DNA from: JAZDLO01 sp043801935
GTDB lineage: Bacteria; Actinomycetota; Thermoleophilia; RBG-16-64-13
Assembly (NCBI GenBank): GCA_043801935.1
Contig: JAZDLO010000176.1
Location: 1 to 17,567, forward strand
Direction: 5' to 3'
DNA: 17,567 nt
A program made the translations under genes and the position numbers. Shown piece by piece: positions 7,702 to 14,523 of this stretch (positions within the stretch are counted from its first letter, which is position 1; each line of letters opens with the position of its first letter). The notes under the pieces are model-generated. The model searched no databases, was not told the DNA's origin, and saw only the letters and a program-made list of their open reading frames with translations.

Positions 7702-8628
7702 TCACCCTTTCTTTCCTCGCTTGTAGGGCACGCACAACGCCGCCGGTAGGTACGCCTGACGGGCAGAGATGACCAAGACCACCATCACCACCAGGAACGG
7801 CAGCATGAAGATGACGTCGGTGGGAATATCGATCCCCGCCACCTGCAGCGAGGTCCCGATCTGAAGACAGATGCCGAACAAGAACGATCCGGCCAGCGCC
7901 CACAAAGCTCGGCCGCGCGCAAGCATGGCGATCACGATGGCGATGAAGCCGAGACCATTGGTCATGAAGGGCACGAAGATGCCCGAACCCACGATCGCCA
8001 TGTACGCACCGCCGATGCCCGCGAAAGCGCCGGTCGTGAGGACCGCCGCCGTGCGCGTCCAGGTGACGTTGACCCCAGCGGCGTCCAAGGCCCCGGGTTT
8101 TTCGCCTGCTGCGCGGATGTTGAGGCCCCAGTTGGTAGATTTGAGCACCCACCTGACGACAAGCGCCAAGGCGATCCCCAACCAGAAGATCAGTGGCTGA
8201 CTGAAGATGCTCGGCCCGATCACGGGGATCTTCGACAGGAGCGGGATCTCGATACGCATCATGCCCCCGAGGCGCGGGTACGAGCTGCCGAATTGGGCCC
8301 CGTGAAGCAGACTGGTCAGCCCTTCCCCGACGAGCAAGATGGCGATCCCCACCACGATCTGGTCGAGGCCCAGCCGCACGCAGAAGACGGCCATGATGCC
8401 CGACATGACCATCCCGCCCGCGATGCCCGCGATCACGCCCACCCAAGGAGAATGCGAGTAAAGAGCAGCCACGAATCCCGCGTATGCCCCCACGAGCATC
8501 ATGCCCTCGAGACCGATGTTGAGAATGCCCGACTGCTCGGAAATGGTCTCGCCGAGACTGGCGAAGAGCAGCGGCATGCCGGCAAGGATCATCCCGCTGA
8601 TGAGCGACGTCCAAAAAGAGACGGTCAT
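7702..8628 (-). CDS. ABC importer permease, second subunit (NupQ/YufQ-like)
   Basis: A 308-residue, almost wholly hydrophobic inner-membrane protein of the BPD_transp_2 (branched-chain/nucleoside/sugar) permease family, with about eight hydrophobic segments. It carries the family pattern ILNIGLEGMMLVGAYAGF near residues 35-52, and GLDQIVVGIAILLVGEGLT in the middle. The start ATG at 8628 overlaps the preceding permease stop (ATGA) and has CGGGAGGGAGAC upstream. It pairs with the larger permease as a heterodimer served by the double ATPase and the BMP lipoprotein. BMP-linked systems are known for purine nucleosides and for riboflavin (the spirochaete Rfu system); here a B6 vitamer would fit the context. 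The gap to the aminotransferase start is 42 bases, in the same operon. Confidence 0.92.
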   Translation of the reverse strand: MTVSFWTSLISGMILAGMPLLFASLGETISEQSGILNIGLEGMMLVGAYAGFVAALYSHSPWVGVIAGIAGGMVMSGIMAVFCVRLGLDQIVVGIAILLVGEGLTSLLHGAQFGSSYPRLGGMMRIEIPLLSKIPVIGPSIFSQPLIFWLGIALALVVRWVLKSTNWGLNIRAAGEKPGALDAAGVNVTWTRTAAVLTTGAFAGIGGAYMAIVGSGIFVPFMTNGLGFIAIVIAMLARGRALWALAGSFLFGICLQIGTSLQVAGIDIPTDVIFMLPFLVVMVVLVISARQAYLPAALCVPYKRGKKG

Positions 8629-9800
8629 GTCTCCCTCCCGAACCTGAGCGCTTGCACGATCCGCTGGCCGAGGAGACGGCGTCCAGCTTTGCCGACAGTG
8701 ATGAGCTCCGCAAGGGTCATGAACAGCAAGATGAGACCGACGAGCAAGAGCATGAAGTCGTTGGGCAGATCGGCGTTCCGAGAGGCGGCGTGACCGCCGA
8801 TTGTGAGGACGGCGAACATCCCTGTCAGGGGGATGACCGCCAGCGCGTTCAGACGGGCGAGGAACACCATCGCGAACAGGGTGAGCCCGTACTTGGGGTT
8901 CCAGTCGGCCCGCATATATCCCCAGACTCCCAGGATCTCCATGGCTGCCCCCAGCCCGATGAACGCCCCCGACGCGAAAAAGGCGCCCAAGATCAGCCGC
9001 TTGACTTTCAGACCGGCGTGCAGCGCCGCCCGGGTATTCGCGCCCATGACCGTCAGCCGCAGGCCTATCGAGGTCCGGGTCATCACGTAGTGCAGGCCTA
9101 CAACGGCGGCAAGGGCCACGAAGATGCCGATGGGGATAGTCGTCCCCGGGATCTTCGGCAGCAGCTTCTCAAAGGGCATGACGTTGGTCTGAGGGACCGT
9201 TGTCTGCTCGCTTCGGAACGGTCCCTTGATGAAGATGTTCGCGATGTAGACCCCGATGAAAGACATCATCACCGTGGTAATGATCTCGTTCAGCCCGTAG
9301 GAGGCGCGGAGGTAGGCGGGCAGCACCGTCCAGGAGCCTCCGACGACGACGCCGATCAAGCTCAGGATGATGAGAGCGAAGCCCATCGGCAGGGCCGATA
9401 GGAGAGGGGGGCCGGCCCCGGCGATGATGGCTGCGGACAGCAGGAACTGGCCGTCACCACCGATGTTCCAGATGCCGCCGCGAAAGGCCACGACATAGCC
9501 CATGCCCATGAGCAGGAGCACTGACATCCGGGTGACCGAATCCTCCCAGCCCGCATGCAATACCCCGGCCCTGAAGATGTCGGCGTAGAAGGTCAGTGGG
9601 TTGCGCCCCAGAAGGAGAATGACGGCAGCTCCGACGAGAAACGCCACGATGATCGCCAGAATGGCACGGATGACCTGGGCCGAGCCGGTCTTCCACTTGT
9701 CCTGAGGGACCGCCCTAGCCGTGGCCTCCGCGGCCTCGACGACTTCCACTGGGCTACCGGCTACTCCGGGGGTGATCTCACGATCGATCGGGTCGCTCAC
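8625..9800 (-). CDS. ABC importer permease, first subunit (NupP/YufP-like)
   Basis: A 391-residue BPD_transp_2 family permease. Residues 1-45 are hydrophilic and Ala/Glu-rich, probably cytoplasmic; a first membrane helix at about 46-65 is followed by roughly eight more hydrophobic segments. Family motifs include GIWNIGGDGQFLLSA near residues 108-122, and SYGLNEIITTVMMSFIGVYIANI in two adjoining pieces. The start is GTG at 9800, overlapping the ATPase stop as GTGA, with AAGGGTGA upstream. The 3' end overlaps the second permease (ATGA). It forms the membrane channel with the smaller permease. The extra N-terminal stretch is longer than I expect for this family, but nothing in it suggests another domain. 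Confidence 0.92.
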   Translation of the reverse strand: MSDPIDREITPGVAGSPVEVVEAAEATARAVPQDKWKTGSAQVIRAILAIIVAFLVGAAVILLLGRNPLTFYADIFRAGVLHAGWEDSVTRMSVLLLMGMGYVVAFRGGIWNIGGDGQFLLSAAIIAGAGPPLLSALPMGFALIILSLIGVVVGGSWTVLPAYLRASYGLNEIITTVMMSFIGVYIANIFIKGPFRSEQTTVPQTNVMPFEKLLPKIPGTTIPIGIFVALAAVVGLHYVMTRTSIGLRLTVMGANTRAALHAGLKVKRLILGAFFASGAFIGLGAAMEILGVWGYMRADWNPKYGLTLFAMVFLARLNALAVIPLTGMFAVLTIGGHAASRNADLPNDFMLLLVGLILLFMTLAELITVGKAGRRLLGQRIVQALRFGRET

Positions 9801-11446
9801 ATGGAATCACCCTTCCCGCCCAGCATGAGCTTGCCGACCTCGGTCTCCACCCCGGCGCCGTGGTTCTCGACCACCCCGGTCAGGCGCCCCCGGAACATGA
9901 CACCGATGCGGTCGCAGAGATCCAGCAGTTCCTCCAAGTCGGTCGATATGAGCACGGCCGAAACGCCCTCTTTCTCGGAGAGCTCGCGGATCCTGTCCCG
10001 GATCGTCCGGGTGGTCCTGACGTCGAGTCCATAGGTGGGCTTGTTGTAGACCACCACCTTAGGTTCGAAGGAGAGCTCCCTGGCCAGCACCATCTTCTGG
10101 ATGTTGCCGCCGGACAGGGCCCCACAGTGGGTCTCGACGGTGGGAGTGCGGATATCGAAAGCGCGCACCAAGCTTTCGGCGGAATCGCAGATCATCTGCT
10201 CTTGGATGCGGCCCCGTTTCCAAAAGGGACGCTCTCCGATCCTCTTCAGGAACAAGTTCAGCGATACCGGGAGAGTGGCCACCATACCCTCCCCCAGCCT
10301 GTCATCCGTGACGAAGCGCAGGCCGAGCTTCTGCCGCTCCGCCACCGAAGCTCTGCCGACAGAATGACCGGTGAGGACGATGTCACCACGGCTCAGTTTC
10401 CGCTGTCCGGCCAGCGCTTCGGCCAGTTCGCGCTGACCGTTGCCGTCGACTCCCGCGATGCCCATGATCTCCCCCCGGCGCACCTGCAGGCTCACCTCAT
10501 GGACGTCCACCTCGCCCCGGCCGGCTTTGACACTCACGTCGTTAAGTTCCAGGACGAGAGTCGAGGGAAGATCGCGCTTTTCCTTCTGCAGTCGAGACAA
10601 CTGCTTGATTTCCGCCACCTCGCTCAAGGAGGCGGCTTCTTCGCCGAACATCATGCCGACGATCGTCGCCTGCAATTCGTCTGCGGACTTCGAGTGCAGA
10701 TCCTCCGGCTCCAAGCGCCCGACCACACGGCCTTGCTTGAGCACCGAGACCCTGTCACCGATCTCGAAGGCTTCGTGGAGCTTGTGAGTGATGAACACGA
10801 TCGCGAGCCCGTGCTGCTTGAGTTGCACCAGCACCTCTTGCAGATCGGCGATGCCCTGCGGAGTCAGCATGGAGGTCGGTTCGTCAAGAATAAGCACGGT
10901 CGAACCGGACCACAGAGCCTTGACGATCTCCACCTGTTGTTGTTGGCCGAGGGCGAGCTTGCCCGTCACGGCGCCGGCTTCTATTTCCACGCCCAGCTTA
11001 CCCGAGAGGTCGGCGAGGGCGGTTTCGGCCGCCTTTCTGTCAAGCCGGACCTTCTCGGTCGCTCCTAGCATGAGGTTCTCGAGGACGGTGAACACGGGGA
11101 TCATGGTGGAATGCTGGTAGACCATGCCGATGCCCAGGTCGATAGCAGCCTTCGGCGTGTCGATCACGACCGTTTTCCCACCGACCTTGATAGTGCCTTC
11201 ATCCGGCTGGTACATCCCCGACAGGATGTTCATCAGCGTCGACTTGCCGGCCCCGTTCTCCCCAAGCAGGCAGTGAACCTCACCCCTGTACAGAGCCAGA
11301 GAGATGTCCTTGTTGGCCACCACTCCGGGAAAAGTCTTGGTAATGCCGAGGACCTCGACGGCGGGGGCCGAAGCCCCCGCCGTCGCGTCCACGCTCTCGC
11401 CCACAGCGGCGGGAGAGTTGACTGTCGTATTGGCTGTCATGGTCAC
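9797..11446 (-). CDS. ABC importer ATPase with two fused nucleotide-binding domains (NupO/YufO-like)
   Basis: A 549-residue double ATPase of the simple-sugar/nucleoside importer class. The first domain has a full Walker A (GENGAGKST), signature LALGQQQQVE and Walker B LILDEPTSMLTP. The second has the degenerate Walker A typical of this class (GVDGNGQRELAEAL, no lysine), signature LSGGNIQKM, and a weak Walker B region YNKPTYGLD in which the catalytic Glu is lost. Only the first site is therefore expected to be fully active, as in relatives. The annotated start is GTG at 11446, 20 bases after the lipoprotein stop. ATG at 11440 is an alternative, with AGGTG only 3 bases ahead, so the exact start is uncertain. 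The 3' end overlaps the first permease by 4 bases (GTGA). Confidence 0.94.
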   Translation of the reverse strand: MTMTANTTVNSPAAVGESVDATAGASAPAVEVLGITKTFPGVVANKDISLALYRGEVHCLLGENGAGKSTLMNILSGMYQPDEGTIKVGGKTVVIDTPKAAIDLGIGMVYQHSTMIPVFTVLENLMLGATEKVRLDRKAAETALADLSGKLGVEIEAGAVTGKLALGQQQQVEIVKALWSGSTVLILDEPTSMLTPQGIADLQEVLVQLKQHGLAIVFITHKLHEAFEIGDRVSVLKQGRVVGRLEPEDLHSKSADELQATIVGMMFGEEAASLSEVAEIKQLSRLQKEKRDLPSTLVLELNDVSVKAGRGEVDVHEVSLQVRRGEIMGIAGVDGNGQRELAEALAGQRKLSRGDIVLTGHSVGRASVAERQKLGLRFVTDDRLGEGMVATLPVSLNLFLKRIGERPFWKRGRIQEQMICDSAESLVRAFDIRTPTVETHCGALSGGNIQKMVLARELSFEPKVVVYNKPTYGLDVRTTRTIRDRIRELSEKEGVSAVLISTDLEELLDLCDRIGVMFRGRLTGVVENHGAGVETEVGKLMLGGKGDSM

Positions 11447-11466
11447 CTAGCGTGTGTCGTGGTGCG

Positions 11467-12564
11467 CTACTTGATCATGTTTTCCAGGTCGGCCTTCTTG
11501 TCGATGATCGGAACCTCGACAGACCCGTCGATGATCCCTGCCTTGGCGGTCTCGATCGCCGTCCACACGTCGTCCGGGATCCATTGGGTCTTCAGGATGC
11601 CTATGCCGTTGTTCTTGAGATCGATATATTTGATCTCCGTGCCGAACGTCCCGGCCTGTATGGCCTCGTACGCAGCCTCCCAGGCGGGCAGGTAGTCCCA
11701 CACCACGGAAGTGAGGTAGATGCCTTTCGTATCGAGGGAGGTCTTGTCCCCGATCACGTCGATGAACCAGACTTTGTCGGCGCCGCTGGGCGGAGTAGCC
11801 GTCTCGCACGCCTGGATCATGCCGAAGCTGGAGCCGTCGCCCATGCCGAAGATGACGTCGGCCCCCTCAGCGATGACGGTCTCGGTGGTCCGCTTGGCGG
11901 CCGGCGCGTCGGCGTAGGCAGCTTCGCCCACCTGTGCGAGCTTGATCTTGATATCAGCCTTGGTAGCCTTAGCCGCGGTGATGAAGCCCCCGGCCATCTT
12001 GTTCCAGTTCTCGTCGTCGGCCGAGATGATGACGCCGACGGTTCCCGTCTTGGTCGTCATCGCCGCCAGCACGCCGGCGAGGTAGGCGCCTTCTTGCGCC
12101 ATGGTCTCGAAGTCTTGGGCGATATCCGGAATGTTGCCCGCTTCGAAGGACCCGATGATGTTGATACGGACTTTGGTCTCCTGGGCGATCTGCGCAGCTA
12201 CCGTGTTGTAACCGCTTGCCCCGGCAATGATCCAGTCGCAGCCCTCCTGGACCAGCTGTCGCATGACGGGGCCCGGGTCGCCGTATCCGGCCCCGTCGGA
12301 GAGGACATACCCTGCGCCGATCTTGTCCGCCATCCTCTTGGCGGCGTCGGCATGCTGTTGGTTCCATCCGTAGTCGTTGGCCTTCTCGGGGACGATGACC
12401 CCGATCTTCTTGACTGCCACCGCAGCGGCGCCCGTGGTGCTAGTGGCCGGCGCCACTGTTGTCGTCGTCTCCTCTGCGCCGCAAGCCGATACCACGAATG
12501 CGGCGGTCGCCAACAATGCGACGACCATCATAAGTACTAGTGTCCGCGTCCAACGTGAACCCAT
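11467..12564 (-). CDS. BMP-family substrate-binding lipoprotein of the ABC importer
   Basis: A 365-residue BMP/PnrA-like binding protein. Residues 1-28 form a lipoprotein signal: positive MGSRWTR, a hydrophobic core, and lipobox VSAC with Cys28 as the lipidated residue. A Thr/Ala-rich linker (about 32-50) follows, then the mature domain beginning KKIGVIVPEKANDYGWNQQH. The DYGWNQ stretch corresponds to the ligand-binding strand of BMP proteins (often D-x-x-FNQ), here with Trp. BMP proteins bind purine nucleosides or, in spirochaetes, riboflavin. I chose ATG at 12564, preceded by GGGAGG; an in-frame GTG at 12642 would add 26 residues that spoil the signal peptide. It lies 95 bases after the amidohydrolase and 20 before the ATPase. 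The ligand is not readable from sequence; a B6 vitamer is inferred from context. Confidence 0.93.
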   Translation of the reverse strand: MGSRWTRTLVLMMVVALLATAAFVVSACGAEETTTTVAPATSTTGAAAVAVKKIGVIVPEKANDYGWNQQHADAAKRMADKIGAGYVLSDGAGYGDPGPVMRQLVQEGCDWIIAGASGYNTVAAQIAQETKVRINIIGSFEAGNIPDIAQDFETMAQEGAYLAGVLAAMTTKTGTVGVIISADDENWNKMAGGFITAAKATKADIKIKLAQVGEAAYADAPAAKRTTETVIAEGADVIFGMGDGSSFGMIQACETATPPSGADKVWFIDVIGDKTSLDTKGIYLTSVVWDYLPAWEAAYEAIQAGTFGTEIKYIDLKNNGIGILKTQWIPDDVWTAIETAKAGIIDGSVEVPIIDKKADLENMIK

Positions 12565-12595
12565 TACGATCCCTCCCCATTTCGAATGCCACTCG

Positions 12596-12605
12596 ACGGA
12601 TCCGT
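12596..12605. repeat. 10-bp perfect palindrome between amidohydrolase and lipoprotein genes
   Basis: ACGGATCCGT is a perfect palindrome in the 95-base gap upstream of the BMP lipoprotein start. It could be part of a binding site or processing structure, but it has no T tract and may be chance. Confidence 0.3.
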
Positions 12606-12659
12606 GATCTCCCAACCCGCTGCCTATTTCGTGCCGGCTCACCTCCCCCTAAAGGCTTC

Positions 12660-13394
12660 TCATGACAAAGGTGCCTGCGCTTGCTCGCCACCAAAGAAAA
12701 GAGCCCGCGCGTTGTTGTCGAAGACTCGCTCGATCAGGTCGGCCGACAGCCCGCTCAGCCGCACCTTGAGCATCTCCACCTGCGGATGATGAAAGGGTAC
12801 GTCGGAGCCATACAGGACCTTGTGGGCGCCGGCCCGCTCCACTGCCTCGCGTATCTTCGTGTGCATGGGCATCCCCGAGGTCTCCAGATAGACGTTAGGA
12901 GTCCTGGCTGCCGCGTTGATCGCCGCGTTGATGTATATGCCATTACCGTGGCCCATGTGCCCCATGATCACGTTCACTCGGGGGAAGGCCACGGCCAGCT
13001 CCTCGACGCTCCAGGGAAGCGTGAAGATGGGATGGCCGGTGTGCACCAGCACCGGAAGGCCGCGATCCTCGAGTATCTCCATGAGCGGATGGACAGCAGG
13101 ATCGTTCGGGTAGTAGCCGTCCAGCAGAGGGTGGAGCTTGACCCCGAGAAACCTGGGATGGTCAAGATAGCGGGCCGTCTCTTCCAGATGTCCGGGCTTG
13201 GTGGGATCGGCCCAGTAAAGGCCGTACGCACCGGGAATCGACTCGACCACGTCGACGACCGCCGCATTGTCCGGGCTGAACACGACCCCCACGGCGACAT
13301 CGTTGGCATGCATCAACTCCGCAAGACCATCGCGGTCCAGAGATACTCCGAAGATCCCGAAGTCGCCCACGTGCATGTGCGCATCGAAGACCAT
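12660..13394 (-). CDS. Amidohydrolase-2 family metal-dependent hydrolase or decarboxylase
   Basis: A compact 244-residue TIM-barrel protein of the amidohydrolase superfamily (PF04909 type). Metal and active-site candidates are the DAHMH motif (Asp4, His6, His8), Lys86 and His88 in GVKLHP, His118 and His121 in VLVHTGHP, His146 and His149 in MGHMGHG, and Asp198 in YGSDVPF. The family includes both hydrolases and non-oxidative decarboxylases such as ACMSD and gamma-resorcylate decarboxylase. It is the first gene of the long operon; the start is ATG at 13394 with GTGGGGG just upstream. In the proposed pathway it is the natural candidate for decarboxylating the pyridine dicarboxylate, or for hydrolysing a ring-opened amide. 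I cannot tell which, and a different substrate is possible. Confidence 0.85.
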   Translation of the reverse strand: MVFDAHMHVGDFGIFGVSLDRDGLAELMHANDVAVGVVFSPDNAAVVDVVESIPGAYGLYWADPTKPGHLEETARYLDHPRFLGVKLHPLLDGYYPNDPAVHPLMEILEDRGLPVLVHTGHPIFTLPWSVEELAVAFPRVNVIMGHMGHGNGIYINAAINAAARTPNVYLETSGMPMHTKIREAVERAGAHKVLYGSDVPFHHPQVEMLKVRLSGLSADLIERVFDNNARALFFGGEQAQAPLS

Positions 13395-13596
13395 CCATCC
13401 CCCACTGTGCCGAAGCGTGCGCCTGGTCGCAGAAAGACACTGCCGCCAGATTCACCGCAATATTCTGATAGACCCCACCAATCACTCGCCGGAGATGGGA
13501 AAATCTTACCCCGGTCCGGTCAAGCTAAACCCAGATACGGCCACGAAACTGGGGGCTGCTTGCCCTGTGCTTTCCCTGAGCGACGTATCCAGATGT
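13395..13596 (-). other. Long untranslated leader of the operon (about 200 bases)
   Basis: If the predicted promoter is right, about 200 bases precede the amidohydrolase start. The minus strand contains a possible hairpin CCCAG...CTGGG (arms at 13549-13553 and 13530-13534) followed by TTT. I could not match the leader to a known riboswitch core, and it has no convincing reading frame of its own. Confidence 0.35.
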
Positions 13597-13609
13597 ATTA
13601 TACCTATAA
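13595..13609. promoter_or_regulatory. Candidate operator: overlapping inverted repeats over the -10
   Basis: Two overlapping inverted repeats lie on the promoter: GTAT-T-ATAC (13595-13603) and TTATA-CC-TATAA (13598-13609). GntR/HutC regulators bind short AT-centred repeats of GT...AC form, so this is a reasonable site for the operon's own GntR protein. Bound there it could block both the operon promoter and the divergent lactonase gene. The motif match is only approximate. Confidence 0.45.
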
Positions 13610-13631
13610 CAAATAGTGAGGCCAGAGTCAA
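13597..13631 (-). promoter_or_regulatory. Predicted extended -10 promoter of the long minus-strand operon
   Basis: On the minus strand, TTGACT (13631-13626) is followed after exactly 17 bases by TATAGG (13608-13603). The spacer ends in TGT, giving an extended -10 (TGnTATAGG). A perfect TATAAT lies immediately downstream (13602-13597). Transcription would begin near 13596-13590, giving a leader of about 200 bases before the amidohydrolase start. The patch is the most AT-rich part of a GC-rich window and lies between the two divergent genes. Confidence 0.6.
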
Positions 13632-13660
13632 GCAACACACTCACTGTGAAAGGGGGCGTG

Positions 13661-14485
13661 ATGACGGCTGAAAGCGTCTATCTGTTGGATGGCGGAACCT
13701 TGGAAATGGACGGCTTCCACGTGTTCTGGAACCGAGGTCCGGGCGGACCAGTGAGGATCCCGTGTTACAGCGTTCTCGTGATCCATCCGGAAGGGAACAT
13801 CCTTTACGACACCGGTTACGACCTCGATCATGTGCTCAAAGTCCTCCCGTTCGAGAAGCCGCAACAGGACGAGACCCAGACGATACCGGCCCAGCTGTCC
13901 CTGCTCGGACTCAGCCCGGCCGACATCTCGACGGTGCTGATCTCGCACTTCCACTTCGACCACTGCGGTGGCATGAAGCACCTGCCGAACGCGAAGGTGG
14001 TCGCGCACCGCCTGGAGTTCGAAGCCGCCGAACGACCCGAGCCTTTTGAGGCGCTGGGCTACTCCGATCTGAGCTTCGCCCCGGAGATCGCGCGCCGCCG
14101 GGCCGAAGCCGGGCAAGCCGGTCCGGGCGGCGGAGACGATCACGGACGCGCAGAGTCCGACGATCGCTTCGTTTCCGTCGAAGGGGACGTCGAGATCGCC
14201 GAGGGCGTCAGCCTCATCGCCACTCCCGGCCACTCCAGGGGCCATTACAGCCTCATGGTCGAACTCGGTGACCAGGCCCCGTTGATCTTCGCGGGCGACG
14301 CCATCTACGCACGGAGGAGCCTGGACCTCGAATGTATCGCGGGCTTTCATCACGATCCGGTCGCGTCCATCGGATCGATGCGCCGGTTGAAGACGCTCGC
14401 GGAGGAGCGCCGGGCCAAGCTGTTCTTCTCACACGAAGCAGAGAGCTACTCGACCTATCTCAAGGCTCCCGCGCACTACTCTTGA
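13661..14485 (+). CDS. MBL-fold lactonase, probable 4-pyridoxolactonase
   Basis: A 274-residue metallo-beta-lactamase-fold hydrolase. The dizinc ligands are all present: H96-F-H98-F-D100-H101, His191 (TPGHS), Asp213 (AGDAIY) and His258 (FFSHEAE). The sequence closely follows Mesorhizobium loti 4-pyridoxolactonase as I remember it, notably VYLLDGGTLEMDGFHVFWNR, LDHVLKVLPFEKP, PFEALGYSDLSF and HYSLMVE. The ligands are in register, with about six extra residues in a Gly/Asp-rich loop at 151-168. The enzyme opens 4-pyridoxolactone to 4-pyridoxic acid in vitamin B6 breakdown. The nearest alternative, N-acylhomoserine lactonase, shares the metal motif but not these segments. The start is ATG at 13661 with AAAGGGGG upstream; an earlier in-frame GTG at 13616 lacks such support. 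It is divergent from the operon, and ends 38 bases from the convergent mqnC. Confidence 0.88.
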   Translation: MTAESVYLLDGGTLEMDGFHVFWNRGPGGPVRIPCYSVLVIHPEGNILYDTGYDLDHVLKVLPFEKPQQDETQTIPAQLSLLGLSPADISTVLISHFHFDHCGGMKHLPNAKVVAHRLEFEAAERPEPFEALGYSDLSFAPEIARRRAEAGQAGPGGGDDHGRAESDDRFVSVEGDVEIAEGVSLIATPGHSRGHYSLMVELGDQAPLIFAGDAIYARRSLDLECIAGFHHDPVASIGSMRRLKTLAEERRAKLFFSHEAESYSTYLKAPAHYS

Positions 14486-14523
14486 GGCACTCCCCCAGCG
14501 GGACGGAGTCTGGGACCCAGGGA

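Noticed and set aside
7692..7702. AGCCT-C-AGGCT inverted repeat after the second permease as a terminator
   Set aside because: There is a single-base loop, no T tract, and the repeat overlaps the stop codon; more likely chance within the operon.
6484..12564. Reading the locus as purine/ureide catabolism (BMP nucleoside importer plus PucG-like aminotransferase)
   Set aside because: No allantoinase, urate or ureidoglycine genes are present, and the lactonase has no place in that pathway. It remains the main alternative for the importer's substrate.
12565..12642. An upstream GTG start for the BMP lipoprotein at 12642
   Set aside because: It would place 26 polar residues before the signal peptide; ATG at 12564 has GGGAGG upstream and gives a normal lipoprotein signal.
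13503..13596. GEMM (cyclic-di-GMP) or cobalamin riboswitch in the operon leader, suggested by GCACAGGGCAAGC and GCAGCCCCC on the minus strand
   Set aside because: The second conserved half of the GEMM core (GGGACGCAAAGCC) and the cobalamin B12 box are both missing, so the short matches are probably chance.
13616..13660. An upstream GTG start for the lactonase at 13616
   Set aside because: The extra 15 residues are not family-like, they would overlap the control region, and the ribosome site AAAGGGGG fits ATG at 13661.
14486..14523. Terminator between the convergent lactonase and mqnC genes, from CTGGG-A-CCCAG at 14510-14520
   Set aside because: The stem is only about 4 pairs once a loop is allowed, and there is no T tract on either strand.
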